This document shows positions 9,801-18,060 of a stretch of DNA of 64,000 bases, piece after piece. Below the pieces are notes generated by a model, which was given only the letters and a program-made list of their open reading frames with translations, searched no databases and had not been told where the DNA came from. The stretch is from Mesorhizobium sophorae. GTDB taxonomy: Bacteria > Pseudomonadota > Alphaproteobacteria > Rhizobiales > Rhizobiaceae. Location: the NCBI RefSeq assembly GCF_002270415.1, contig NZ_NNRI01000017.1, forward strand, positions 372,001-436,000, written 5' to 3'. The stretch's first letter is position 1. Every line of letters starts with the position of its first letter. The translations under genes were made by a program, and so were the position numbers.

Positions 9801-10062
9801 CGCCCTGGAAGGCGGCCGAGCGCATTTCCTTGAGGCCCTTCAGGCTCTTCAGCTTGCTTTCCATCGGCCGCAGCAGAAGGCGCTCTGAATCTTCGGGCGA
9901 AATGCCCTGATAGATCAGGCTGACATACATCATCGGAATCGGAACGTCTGGTTCCGCTTCCTTTGGCGTTGACTGATAAGCAACCCAGCCTGCGAGCAGA
10001 AGGAAGACCAGAACCGAGATGGTCAGGCGGGCATTGTTGATTGCGAGTCTGACGATATCCAT
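6889..10062 (-). CDS. RND-family efflux permease (AcrB-like)
   Basis: A 1057-residue inner-membrane proton antiporter of the resistance-nodulation-division superfamily. The N-terminus (LAINNARLTISVLVFLLLAG) is helix 1. Two large periplasmic domains and two blocks of five to six helices follow. The proton-relay Asp pair is present in GMLVDDAIIVTEF (D397, D398). It is the second gene of a two-gene operon with the membrane-fusion protein, 81 bases downstream of it. No outer-membrane factor is encoded here, so a TolC-like protein elsewhere would be needed. The substrate is unknown; the DD pair favours organic compounds over heavy metals. Confidence 0.95.
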   Translation of the reverse strand: MDIVRLAINNARLTISVLVFLLLAGWVAYQSTPKEAEPDVPIPMMYVSLIYQGISPEDSERLLLRPMESKLKSLKGLKEMRSAAFQGGGYVLVEFQPQTNLATALQDTRSKVQDGKADLPQAAEEPVVTEVNISEFPVLVVTLSGELPERVLTAAARELRDRIEEVPGVLEGSLQGARDDLVEVVIDPMKLSSYGLQLDQLIGAVGDSNSLVAAGNIEGSEGKYAVKVPSLIETPEDVAALPVVAGPNAVVQAKDIATIRSTFKDAETVTRLNGKPAIAIEVKKRIGANLIDTLAKVREVSDAFVKTMPQGMNVTYTQDKSVFVNQLLGDLQNHVMIAVILVFIVILYALSGRASLLIGLAIPSSFLIGILLLAMMGYTINMIVLFSLILAVGMLVDDAIIVTEFAERRMGEGMPKAEAFALAAKRMAGPVIAATMTRIAAFSPLLFWPGIIGDFMKYMPITLIVTLSASMLYALVFAPTLGAIFAKAPEHHADDNRDGWYMAIVKQAVRFPITVVVLTVALLFGVGFAYSKYGAGVEFFPSVEPDYGLLYVHARGNLSLAEMDTATKTAENRLLGWPGIKSVYTRVGKTQGGGQDVPEDVVGVIQYEFIDWRERKSANQILSDLRGVMAGIPGVDVEVRVPEAGPPTGKPIQIRLSAIDPKGLDDKARAVAARIAKVPGVIDISDGLPPPGVDWALEVDRAKAAQYGISPTSVGTVVQLVTNGLKLSEYRPAGADDAVDIRLRLPEDRRTLSTLDELRVQTSQGSVPISNFVVRKPEPTVGILNRIDGARTVVVQANVAAGTQVAAVQQEVTKAVADMDLGSGIRWKLAGSNEDSAEASAFLGKAFGAAIFLIFLVLLMQFNKFTSVLMVLSCVVMATIGVFLGLLLTGEAFGIVMSGIGVIALAGVVVNNNIVLIDTYDRLREEGWDKMEAVLQTCRERARPVVLTAVSAILGVLPIAFGLGLEIFHHETTINAPSTQWWISLSSAIVFGLSFATLLTLVVTPSMLMIFTRSKNSRFYAFFRRLFRRDKGKVSSTATPDTDVGSEPAIAFPKAAE

Positions 10063-10143
10063 GGCTAACGCCTGTTTTCGAATTTCAGGAGCTGCGTCGC
10101 AGCCGATTGTCCCCGCCCAGGGCTGGCCCGTCGCGACCGGTTG

Positions 10144-11316
10144 CTACTGTGTCCCGGCCGTCGCCTCGCCCAACAGCTTCCGGAGGGTCGCCTGGTCGGC
10201 CTCGACCGGGTTGACCACATCGCCTTCCTTCACCAGTTCCTGGCCGGCGACGATGATGCGCGCGTCGGCCGGGATTCCGCCGAGCACAAGGCCGGTCGGT
10301 GTGTCATCGACGAGGTCGATCGGGAAGAACGCCACCTTGTTGTCCTTACCGACGGCACGGATGCCGAGGTCGCCCTTGTCGCCCAGCGTCACCACCGAGC
10401 GCGGCAGCACGACCGCGTCGGTCGGTTGAGCGTTGAGCGCGATTTCCGCCGTCATGCCGGCGGGCACGGAGCCGTCGCCATTGGGGATCGCCACCTCGAC
10501 ACGGAAAGTGCGGGTCGCCGACGAGGCGTCGCGGCTGATGTAGCGCACGGTGCCTTCGACCGTCTGGCCGCTGACCAGCCGCACATTGGCCTTGTCGCCG
10601 AGCTTGAGGTAGCCGAGGTCGCGCTCGCTGATCTCGCCGCGGGCAATCACCGGGTCAAGCTTGAGGATGGTTGCCACCTCGCCGCCCTCCATGATGGAAC
10701 TGCCGAGTTCCACCGGCACCCGGTCAATAACGCCGTCGAAAGGTGCCCTCACCTCATTGCGCTCGAGTAAGGCCTGTGCCGTTTCCAGCATCGACTGCGC
10801 AGAAGTCAGGTTCGAGCGCGCTGTATCGAGCTGCAGCTTCGGCAAATTGCCTGACTTCATCAGTCGCAGAGCTGCGTCCAACTCAGCCTGGCGCTGCACT
10901 ACCAATTGCTTGGCGTTGTCGACCATGGAGATCTTTTCTTCGGCCGCAAGCATCAGCACCAGATCTCCGGTCTTGACGTGCTGGCCCTGCTTGACCGGCA
11001 ACTTGTCGATGACACCGGCAACGCGCGTCCCCAGCACGGCCCGCTTGTCGGCTTCGGTCAACCCGGAAATGCGAATGGCGCGCGCATAGGTCTTGCGCGG
11101 CGGCGTCACCACCGCGACGGTGCGCAACGGGGCCTTCGGCTCGGCTTCGGCAGCCTTGGGCTTGTTCGCGTCAGGCGCCTTGGCCTGCTCGGCTTCGGCC
11201 GCCTTGGCCTTGTTGGCGGCGACGCTGCCGACCGACGAAAACTCGCCTGTCGCCATCCAGGCCGCGAAACCAATGAGCACAACAACGGCTGCAAGCTTGT
11301 GAAACCTGATTCTCAT
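10144..11316 (-). CDS. RND efflux membrane-fusion (periplasmic adaptor) subunit
   Basis: A 390-residue HlyD/AcrA-type adaptor linking the RND permease to an outer-membrane channel. One N-terminal transmembrane anchor (KLAAVVVLIGFAAWMATG) is followed by a Lys/Ala/Pro-rich linker, a lipoyl half-motif, a coiled-coil hairpin (VQRQAELDAALRLMKSGNL region), the second lipoyl half (RAPFDGVIDRVPVELGSSI) and beta-barrel domains. The frame is open to an ATG at 11355, but the shorter start begins right before the anchor. It is the first gene of the efflux operon. Confidence 0.92.
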   Translation of the reverse strand: MRIRFHKLAAVVVLIGFAAWMATGEFSSVGSVAANKAKAAEAEQAKAPDANKPKAAEAEPKAPLRTVAVVTPPRKTYARAIRISGLTEADKRAVLGTRVAGVIDKLPVKQGQHVKTGDLVLMLAAEEKISMVDNAKQLVVQRQAELDAALRLMKSGNLPKLQLDTARSNLTSAQSMLETAQALLERNEVRAPFDGVIDRVPVELGSSIMEGGEVATILKLDPVIARGEISERDLGYLKLGDKANVRLVSGQTVEGTVRYISRDASSATRTFRVEVAIPNGDGSVPAGMTAEIALNAQPTDAVVLPRSVVTLGDKGDLGIRAVGKDNKVAFFPIDLVDDTPTGLVLGGIPADARIIVAGQELVKEGDVVNPVEADQATLRKLLGEATAGTQ

Positions 11317-11473
11317 CGTCGTTTTTTCCACTGCGGATTCGGCCAGCGTCCTCATAACGCGGGCGCGTCGCCGATATGGGTGCGCGCCAGGCCATCTTCA
11401 ATTTGCCGTGATCGGCGAAGCGCGCTTCTACATCAAAGTTGCACCGCGATATAGCCTTAAAGTTGCAAGACCA

Positions 11474-12079
11474 TTACGGCACAGGGCAAGGTGAACCCAC
11501 CGCCAACCAGTTTTCGATCGCTTGAAAGGTTGCTTCGGCCGAACCCGGAGCCGGCTCACGGTTCGACCCCGGCGCCCAGCCCCAGCCGACCAACCTGTCG
11601 TCGCGAACATGCAGCGCGATATCGTCCAAACTGCGACCGCCATTGCGCGCCGGATCCTTGATCTGGGCGCAGATTTCGGCGGAGGATTTCCCGAACCAGG
11701 CCATCTCGGCCGGCGCCAGGCGCCAGTTCTCGGCTCCGGGCGGTCCATGCAATGCATTGGAATTGCTTGCGAAATGGCAAGTCGTGCAGCGCAGACCAGG
11801 ATTGCCGAAGCCCGATCCGTCGTCACCGCGCTGGACATTGAAGGCGTGCACGCGCGTGCCGCCATAGTGCGCACCCGACCAGCGCGGCCGGCCGTCCGCG
11901 ACATGACAATCGGCGCAGCGCGGGTGTGAGAACACCGCATAAATCTTGTCCCATTCGGACAGGCCCTTGGTCATGTCGACCGCCTGGCTCGGTGATGTTT
12001 GGCTCTCCTGTGCGGTTGCGAACGACGCCACAAAGACTAGCATGGCAGCAGGCGTCAGCATGATGACGCGCCTCTTCAT
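11474..12079 (-). CDS. Di-haem cytochrome c-like subunit of the iorAB operon
   Basis: A 201-residue exported protein. An N-terminal signal peptide (MLVFVASFATA) is followed by two CxxCH haem-attachment motifs, CADCH at 55-59 and CTTCH at 98-102. Its ATG overlaps the stop of iorB (ATGA), which implies translational coupling. Aldehyde or isoquinoline oxidoreductases of this type often pass electrons to a c-type cytochrome in the periplasm, so this is the probable electron acceptor of IorAB (inference). The candidate axial ligands and midpoint potentials cannot be read from sequence. Confidence 0.85.
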   Translation of the reverse strand: MKRRVIMLTPAAMLVFVASFATAQESQTSPSQAVDMTKGLSEWDKIYAVFSHPRCADCHVADGRPRWSGAHYGGTRVHAFNVQRGDDGSGFGNPGLRCTTCHFASNSNALHGPPGAENWRLAPAEMAWFGKSSAEICAQIKDPARNGGRSLDDIALHVRDDRLVGWGWAPGSNREPAPGSAEATFQAIENWLAVGSPCPVP

Positions 12080-14349
12080 GCGAAGGCCACCGTTTTCGAC
12101 AAAGGCAGCGTGCGGATGCGCTTGCCGGTGAGCGCGAAGATGGCATTGGCCAGCGCCGGTGCGGCCGGCGGAGTGCCAACCTCGCCGACGCCACCCATCT
12201 TGTGGAAATTTTCCAGGATGGCGACTTCGAAGACCGGGCACTGGAAGATCCGCATGGCGTCGAAATCGTGGAAGTTCGACTGTTCGACCATGCCGTCGGC
12301 GAAGGTGATTTCCTGTCCCATGGCAGCCGAAAGACCGTAGATCGCGGCGGAAATCAGCTGCGCCTCGATGATGCCCGGATCGAGCGCGGTGCCGACATCG
12401 GCGGCGATCCACACCTTCTCGATGCGGATGCCGGCCGGTGTGTCCGCCACCTGGATGATCTCGCCGACCCAACTGCCGAAGGACAGCGTGAAGGCCATGC
12501 CCTTGGCCTTGCCGGCGGGCAGCGCCTCGCCCCATTTCGCCATCGCCGCGACTTTCTCCACCACCTTCACCGCCGCGGGATAGGCGGCCATCAGCCTCTT
12601 GCGCATCTCGACCGGATCGATTTTGCCGGCTGTGGCGATCTCGTCCATGAAGCCCTCATGGAAGAAACCGTTGATCGAACTGCCGACCGATCGCCAGGAG
12701 CCGACGGGAATGGAGACAGGGGCGGCGACACCGCTCACCCGATAGTTCGGGATGGTGTAGGGCTGGTCATAGGCGCCGTCGACGATGCTCTTGTCGGGTC
12801 CAAGCGGCGATATCGAGGGGAACAGCCGGCGCAAGGTGCTGGCTATCATGGATGGCGAGGCGATCTTCAGGTCGACGGCGACCGGCATGCCGTCGTCGCC
12901 GAGCCGCGCCTGGAACTTGCCGACTGCGGCCGGCCGGTAGGCGTCGTGACGCATGTCCTCTTCGCGCGTCCACGTCACCTTGACCGGACGCCCGCCTGTC
13001 GCCTTCGCCATCAGTGCGGCGCACAGCGCGTAGTCCATCTCGACGCGGCGGCCGAAACCGCCGCCCATGAAGGTGGTGTGCACGGTGACCTTGTCTTGCT
13101 CGATGCCGACCGCGTTGGCGCAAAGCTGCCGCACCAGGGTCGGCGCCTGGTTGCCGCACCAGATGTCGAGGGCACCATCCTTGAACCGCGCCGTGGCGTT
13201 CATCGGCTCCATCGTCGCATGCGCCAGATAGGGCACCGCATAGTCTGCCTCGACCATCCTTTCGCGTGGCGCGTCGGCAAAGGCGGTATCGACATCGCCA
13301 TTGTCACGCATCGCCGAACCATTGGTGCCGAGCGCCTGTTTGAGCACGTCGGAAATGGCGGCGCTGCTGAGCGGATATTCGGGATCCGCCCATTGGGCGT
13401 CGATGGCATCGGCCGCCTTGAAGGCCGCCCAGGTATTTTCCGCGATGATGCCGAAGCCATGACCGTAATTCGTCTCGAGCGCTACGATCTTGATCACGCC
13501 GGGCATTTTTTCGGCTTTGGCGAGATCCGCCTTGACCGGCTTGGCCCAGAAGCGCGGGCTCATCTTGACCGTGCCGTAGAGCATGTCTGGCAGCCTGACA
13601 TCGATGCCGAAGATCGGCGCCCCGGTGACCTTGGTCAGCATGTCGATGCGCTTCTGCGGCTTTCCCAGCAGTTTCCAGTCGGCCCTGTCCTTGAGCCTGA
13701 CTTCGGCCGGCGGCGCCATGGCGGCGGCAGCCGCGGCAACCGCGCCATAGGTCAGCGACTTGCCAGATGCCTTATGCAGGATCGACCCATTGGCCCTTTC
13801 CAGATCGGCGGCGGCAACGCCGAGTTTCTGCGCCGCCGCGGCGATCAGCAAATGGCGGGCTGCGGCGCCCGCCTGGCGCATCTTGTCGAAACCGTCGCGC
13901 ACCGAAGCCGAGCCGCCGGTGGCCTGAATAGCAAGGAGCTTGCCGACCACGCCGAGACCTGAGCGCACCGCCTGCGCGGTCATGCTCTCGTCGAAGAAGG
14001 CGAACGGGCCGCCCTCTTCGAGGATCGCGGCGTTGTAGTAGGCATAGGAGGCCGGGCCGGGCTCGACCTTGACCTGATCGAGACCGACATCGAGCTCTTC
14101 GGCGACCATGACGGCCAGCGTCGTCGAAATGCCTTGCCCCATCTCGGCGCGCGGCGCCACGATGGTGATGGTGTTGTCGGCGCCGATCTTCACATAGGGG
14201 TTGAACGTCGCCTCATCCTTGCCGAGGTCGGTCTCGAGCGGGTTCGGAAACGGTTTGCGATAGTAGTAGTAGCCGACGGCCACGCCGCCCGCCACGGCAG
14301 CCGCGCCGATCAGGAACGTGCGGCGAGCAATCTTTCCGACACTGGCCAT
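12076..14349 (-). CDS. iorB: Isoquinoline 1-oxidoreductase beta subunit-like molybdenum hydroxylase
   Basis: A 757-residue large subunit of the xanthine-oxidase superfamily, binding molybdopterin cytosine dinucleotide. A Tat-type signal (KIARRTFLIGAAAVAGG, twin Arg at 9-10) predicts folded export. Moco-domain signatures include VTVHTTFMGGGFGRR and the C-terminal GVGEVGTPPAAPALANA, which carries the catalytic Glu. It lies two bases downstream of the 2Fe-2S subunit gene, and its stop overlaps the cytochrome gene. Known relatives oxidise isoquinoline or aldehydes; the substrate here is unknown, and the family name should not be read as a substrate assignment. Confidence 0.92.
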   Translation of the reverse strand: MASVGKIARRTFLIGAAAVAGGVAVGYYYYRKPFPNPLETDLGKDEATFNPYVKIGADNTITIVAPRAEMGQGISTTLAVMVAEELDVGLDQVKVEPGPASYAYYNAAILEEGGPFAFFDESMTAQAVRSGLGVVGKLLAIQATGGSASVRDGFDKMRQAGAAARHLLIAAAAQKLGVAAADLERANGSILHKASGKSLTYGAVAAAAAAMAPPAEVRLKDRADWKLLGKPQKRIDMLTKVTGAPIFGIDVRLPDMLYGTVKMSPRFWAKPVKADLAKAEKMPGVIKIVALETNYGHGFGIIAENTWAAFKAADAIDAQWADPEYPLSSAAISDVLKQALGTNGSAMRDNGDVDTAFADAPRERMVEADYAVPYLAHATMEPMNATARFKDGALDIWCGNQAPTLVRQLCANAVGIEQDKVTVHTTFMGGGFGRRVEMDYALCAALMAKATGGRPVKVTWTREEDMRHDAYRPAAVGKFQARLGDDGMPVAVDLKIASPSMIASTLRRLFPSISPLGPDKSIVDGAYDQPYTIPNYRVSGVAAPVSIPVGSWRSVGSSINGFFHEGFMDEIATAGKIDPVEMRKRLMAAYPAAVKVVEKVAAMAKWGEALPAGKAKGMAFTLSFGSWVGEIIQVADTPAGIRIEKVWIAADVGTALDPGIIEAQLISAAIYGLSAAMGQEITFADGMVEQSNFHDFDAMRIFQCPVFEVAILENFHKMGGVGEVGTPPAAPALANAIFALTGKRIRTLPLSKTVAFA

Positions 14350-14351
14350 GG

Positions 14352-14813
14352 TCAGAGCCCCGCCGTCTTGAGCGCGGCGGCCTTCTTGATGGCCGAGCGG
14401 ATCTTCGGATAGGTGCCGCAGCGGCAGAGATTGCCGCCCATGGCGTTGTCGATGTCGGCGTCGCTGGGATCGGCGACCTCGTCGAGCAGTGCCACCGCGC
14501 TCATGATCTGGCCGGCCTGGCAGTAGCCGCATTGCGCGACCTGTTCCTCCAGCCATGCCTGTTGCACCGGATGGAGCTTGTCCGCCGTGCCGATGCCTTC
14601 GATGGTGGTGACGGCGCCGCTGACCTCGCCGACCGGGAGCGAGCAGGAGCGCACCGGTTGACCGTCGACATGCACGGTGCAGGCGCCGCAGGCGGCGATG
14701 CCGCAGCCGTACTTCGGTCCGGTCTTGCCAATGAGATCGCGCAACGCCCACAGCAGCGGCATGTCGGGATCGGCGTTGATGTCGAATGACTGCCCATCGA
14801 CGGTGAGGCGCAT
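14352..14813 (-). CDS. iorA: 2Fe-2S subunit of isoquinoline 1-oxidoreductase-like enzyme
   Basis: A 153-residue electron-transfer subunit. A plant-type 2Fe-2S site is formed by C37, C42, C45 and C57 (CGIAACGAC). A second all-helical 2Fe-2S domain has CGYC at 95-98 and CRC at 130-132. Both clusters are intact. The chosen ATG follows AAAAGGGTATCCCC; an upstream in-frame ATG at 14846 would add eleven residues of no family likeness. First gene of iorA-iorB-cytochrome, divergent from a TetR gene across a dyad. Confidence 0.93.
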   Translation of the reverse strand: MRLTVDGQSFDINADPDMPLLWALRDLIGKTGPKYGCGIAACGACTVHVDGQPVRSCSLPVGEVSGAVTTIEGIGTADKLHPVQQAWLEEQVAQCGYCQAGQIMSAVALLDEVADPSDADIDNAMGGNLCRCGTYPKIRSAIKKAAALKTAGL

Positions 14814-14885
14814 GGGGATACCCTTTTGTTGTCGTCCACAGCCCAAAGGCGAAGCGTCCTCTTGGGTCGCTTCGTCTCGATACAG

Positions 14886-14912
14886 ATTGACAAATTACGT
14901 CATTTTGTCAAT
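14886..14912. promoter_or_regulatory. TetR-type operator dyad between iorA and tetR
   Basis: Perfect nine-base arms ATTGACAAA and TTTGTCAAT separated by nine bases, in the 127-base divergent spacer. The left arm contains TTGACA, a canonical -35 hexamer for the plus strand, and the right arm holds the same hexamer for the minus strand. A bound dimer could therefore block both promoters. That the neighbouring TetR protein binds here is inference from position and symmetry. Confidence 0.65.
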
Positions 14913-14940
14913 TGAGATTTTTACAGGATAATGTTGTCTC

Positions 14941-15540
14941 ATGAATCAGATCGAAGACATCGCCGCCGCTGACCCCAAACGCGTCCGTATCCTGGACGGC
15001 GCAATGAAGGTGTTTTTGGCTTATGGCTTCTCCCGCACCACCATGGACGACATCGCCCGCGCCGCCGACATGTCGCGGCCGGCGCTCTATCTCCTGTTCA
15101 AGAACAAGACCGACATTTTCCGCGCCATCGCCATGATGGTGCTGTCGCGCTCGGTCGAGTCGGCGAAAATGGCTCTGGCCGGCGATGGCGCTTTCACTGA
15201 GCGCATGACGCAAGCCATCGACGAGGCGTTCATCTCGATGATGAGCGCGGTCGTTGCCTCGCCGCACGGCGCCGAATTGCTGGACATGAAATCGAGCCTT
15301 GGCGATCTGGTCGGCTGCTGGCGCGGCGGTCTTGTCGAACATATCGCCGCCGCGATCGACGGCGAGGCTGCCAGGAACGGCGCCGATCTCACCGCCAAGG
15401 GCCTGTCGGCGCAACTGCTTGCCGACATGCTGCTCGACGGGCTGGAGGGCATGAAGGCGCGGATCAGCGATCCAAGCGGGCAGCGGCAGGCCGCCGCCGC
15501 CCTGATCAGGGTGATCGACCTGACCCTAAAAGCTGGATGA
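14941..15540 (+). CDS. TetR/AcrR-family transcriptional regulator
   Basis: A 199-residue regulator. The N-terminal helix-turn-helix spans about residues 15-60 (AMKVFLAYGFSRTTMDDIA and then AADMSRPALYLLFKNKTDIF), followed by a ligand-binding helical domain. It diverges from the iorA-iorB-cytochrome operon and is the obvious candidate repressor of that operon and of itself through the dyad at 14886-14912. Inducer unknown. Confidence 0.92.
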   Translation: MNQIEDIAAADPKRVRILDGAMKVFLAYGFSRTTMDDIARAADMSRPALYLLFKNKTDIFRAIAMMVLSRSVESAKMALAGDGAFTERMTQAIDEAFISMMSAVVASPHGAELLDMKSSLGDLVGCWRGGLVEHIAAAIDGEAARNGADLTAKGLSAQLLADMLLDGLEGMKARISDPSGQRQAAAALIRVIDLTLKAG

Positions 15541-15572
15541 AGCCAAGAAGCCAGGCTGTGCCGGTTTTCGGG

Positions 15573-16703
15573 TCAGGCGCGTCGGCGCTCTGCCTCCGGG
15601 TTCTTGCGCACAGCGAGGAATTCCTTGACCCGCCGGCCAGGTGCGGGACCACGCACCGGCTTGAAGCCGTCATCGAGCTCGCCTGACAGATCGAGCGTCG
15701 GGCGCTTGCCGACCGCATCGTAATTCTCCTCCAGCCAGTCGCTGGCGGCGGTGCGGCCGAGATCGCGCATATAGCTCAGGAACGCCCATTCGGCATTGAC
15801 CTTCGACGACGCCGACAGGTCCTTGAACGCCTCGTCGGCATCGATGCGGTGCATGCGGATGTCGCGGTATTCGCCATGCGGCAGGCGGCCGGCGGCGATC
15901 AGCTCCTTGACAAAGGCGATCGAGCGGAATTCGCGCAACAGCCCGGCGTTGAAGGTGATCTCGTCGATGCGGTTCTGGATCTCGTTGGCGCTCCTTGGCG
16001 TTCCTTCCCGCACCACCGGATTGATCTGCACCAGAAGCACGTCCTCGGTCGCCGCCGTCTTGAAGAACGGATAAAGCGCCGGATTGCCCCCATAGCCGCC
16101 ATCCCAATAGGGCACGCCCTTGATCTCGACGGCGCGGAACAGTTGCGGCAGGCAAGCCGAGGCCATCACCGTGTCGAGATCGATCTCGCCGTCGGAAAAG
16201 ACGCGCAACTGCCCGGTTTCGACATTGGTCGCCGAAATGAACAGTTCCATCGACTTGCAAGCGCGAACATTGGCGAAATTAATCTCCTTCTGCACGACGT
16301 CACGCAGCGGGTTGAGACCGAGCGGGTTGGCGACATAAGGCGAAAATACCCGCGACATGGTGTCGAAGAAGACATAGCCCGGCGTGTTCTCGATCGACCA
16401 ATTGCCCCAGGCGACATCCCACGGCATGCGCTGCACCGGGCTGAACCGGCCCTTTGCCGCCACCGCGCGCCAGAAATCATCGAGCTTTTGCCGTGCTCCC
16501 TCGACGCCGCCACGCACGAAGCCGTCGGCTAGCGCCACCGCGTTCATGGCGCCGGCGCTGGTCCCGGACACCGCTGCGATCTCCAGCCTGCCATCCTCCA
16601 GCAGCCGGTCGAGCACACCCCAGGAAAAGGCCCCGTGCGAGCCGCCGCCCTGAAGCGCGATGTTGATCTTCTTCGTTTCCTCCGCCTTGCCGTTTTTCGT
16701 CAT
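15573..16703 (-). CDS. Patatin-like phospholipase/esterase
   Basis: A 376-residue Ser-Asp dyad hydrolase. The oxyanion glycine loop LQGGGSHGAFSWG begins at residue 17, the nucleophile Ser49 sits in GTSAG, and the catalytic Asp lies in DGGYGGNP. There is no signal peptide, so it is probably cytoplasmic. Patatin-family enzymes act on phospholipids, and some act as intracellular PHB depolymerases. A sequence close to the PhaR consensus lies 75 bases upstream, and phaR-phaAB are 3 kb away, so a role in PHB mobilisation is a reasonable inference but unproved. Confidence 0.9.
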   Translation of the reverse strand: MTKNGKAEETKKINIALQGGGSHGAFSWGVLDRLLEDGRLEIAAVSGTSAGAMNAVALADGFVRGGVEGARQKLDDFWRAVAAKGRFSPVQRMPWDVAWGNWSIENTPGYVFFDTMSRVFSPYVANPLGLNPLRDVVQKEINFANVRACKSMELFISATNVETGQLRVFSDGEIDLDTVMASACLPQLFRAVEIKGVPYWDGGYGGNPALYPFFKTAATEDVLLVQINPVVREGTPRSANEIQNRIDEITFNAGLLREFRSIAFVKELIAAGRLPHGEYRDIRMHRIDADEAFKDLSASSKVNAEWAFLSYMRDLGRTAASDWLEENYDAVGKRPTLDLSGELDDGFKPVRGPAPGRRVKEFLAVRKNPEAERRRA

Positions 16704-16777
16704 GGCGTTCCTGTCGTTTTGGATGCTGCAGGCCTCATCACGCCCGGGGATCGGGACGGTTCGGTTACAGCGGACCT

Positions 16778-16794
16778 ATGTTGCAGTGCAGCAT
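16778..16794. promoter_or_regulatory. PhaR-like box upstream of patatin gene
   Basis: Near-palindrome ATGTTGCA-G-TGCAGCAT. It reads TTGC-N3-GCAG, one mismatch from the CTGC-N3-GCAG site reported for the Paracoccus PhaR repressor, and it lies in the promoter region of the patatin-like gene. A single near-match could be chance, but the dyad extends beyond the consensus. Confidence 0.4.
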
Positions 16795-16918
16795 ATAAGT
16801 CCTGACCAAGGCAAGAACACGAACACGGTCGCGTGATCACATGAAATTTCGGTCATGAAGAACCGCCTCGCCGCTTCGGAGCGGAGGAGGCGGCATCCAT
16901 CGAAACAGGCAGACAGCC

Positions 16919-18007
16919 TCAGGCAACGAGGTCCGGCACCGGCCCGACATAGCGCGACTGCGGCCGGATCAACCGTCCGGTCGTCTGCTGTTCACGGGCG
17001 TGCGCAATCCAGCCGGCGACACGCCCGGCGGCGAAGACGTTGCTGAATGCCTCCTTGGGGAAACCCGCCGCCTCCAGCAGCAGCGCGGTGTAGAACTCGA
17101 CGTTGGTCTGCAGCGAGCGCGACGGCTTGGCGATCCGCAGCACGTCGAGCGCGGCTTGCTCCACTGTCTCCGCGAAGGCCAGCCGGCGACCGGTTTCGCT
17201 CTCGCCGCCGAGTTGCCGCACGACCGCCTTCAGCACATCGGCACGCGGATCGCGCACGCGGTAGATGCGATGGCCGAAGCCCATAATGCGCTGGCCATGC
17301 GCGACCTCGTCGCGCAGCCAGCCGGCGGCATCGCCATGCGCCTCGATCGCATCCAGCATCTCGATCACCGGACCGGGCGCGCCGCCATGCAGCGGGCCCT
17401 TGAGCGCGCCGAGCCCGGCCAGCACGGACGATGTCAGGCCGGCCTGCGTCGACGCGACCACGCGGGTGGCGAAGGTCGAGGCATTGAGGCCATGATCGCA
17501 GACGGTCACCAGATAGGTGTCGAGCGCTTTCGCCAGCACCGGCGAGGCGGCGCGACCGTTGAGCATCCTCAACATGTCGGCGGCATGATCGGACAGGCTG
17601 TCCGGCGCGATGGGCGCCCCACCGCGCCGTAGGCGAAGCAGGGCCGGCGTCAGCACCGCGGGCGCCGCAACCAGCCGTAGCGCGTCCGGCAAAGTCTCGC
17701 CGTCCGGCAGCAGCGCCATGCCGGCGCGCATGGCGCTGTAGACATCGAGCGGAGTCAGCAAGGGCAATGAGGGCAAAAGCCGCTCGAACACTTCTGCGCG
17801 TGCCTGGCCCAGCGCTCGCGCCAGTTCGGCATCGCCGGGAAGGTCTTCGAAGAAGCCATCGAGCAGCAGGCTGACCACTTGCGCGTAGCTCCAGCGTCCG
17901 GCCAGGTCCCGCAGGGAATGGCCGCGGATGGTCAGATGGCCGCCAAGACCATCCACGTCGGAGAGAACGGTTTCAGCCGCCACCACGTCGTCGAGCCCAT
18001 TCGCCAT
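16919..18007 (-). CDS. Citrate synthase-family protein
   Basis: A 362-residue protein of the small (type I-like) citrate/2-methylcitrate synthase group, condensing an acyl-CoA with oxaloacetate. The two catalytic His motifs are present: GPLHGGAPG and GFGHRIYRVRDPRAD. At the position of the usual catalytic Asp (NVDF motif) it has NVEFY, with Glu304. AGGAGG precedes the ATG. It faces the HTH-fused paralogue at 18100 across 92 bases. It is probably not the main TCA-cycle GltA, which is longer and normally encoded alone. Substrate preference is open. Confidence 0.85.
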   Translation of the reverse strand: MANGLDDVVAAETVLSDVDGLGGHLTIRGHSLRDLAGRWSYAQVVSLLLDGFFEDLPGDAELARALGQARAEVFERLLPSLPLLTPLDVYSAMRAGMALLPDGETLPDALRLVAAPAVLTPALLRLRRGGAPIAPDSLSDHAADMLRMLNGRAASPVLAKALDTYLVTVCDHGLNASTFATRVVASTQAGLTSSVLAGLGALKGPLHGGAPGPVIEMLDAIEAHGDAAGWLRDEVAHGQRIMGFGHRIYRVRDPRADVLKAVVRQLGGESETGRRLAFAETVEQAALDVLRIAKPSRSLQTNVEFYTALLLEAAGFPKEAFSNVFAAGRVAGWIAHAREQQTTGRLIRPQSRYVGPVPDLVA

Positions 18008-18060
18008 ATCCTGCCTCCTTGATCCATTTCCGTGTCAGAGATAAGGCTAGGCAATCTGCC

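Noticed and set aside
11556..11571. tRNA-like GGTTCGACCCC
   Set aside because: It lies inside the cytochrome gene and has no matching acceptor or anticodon stems.
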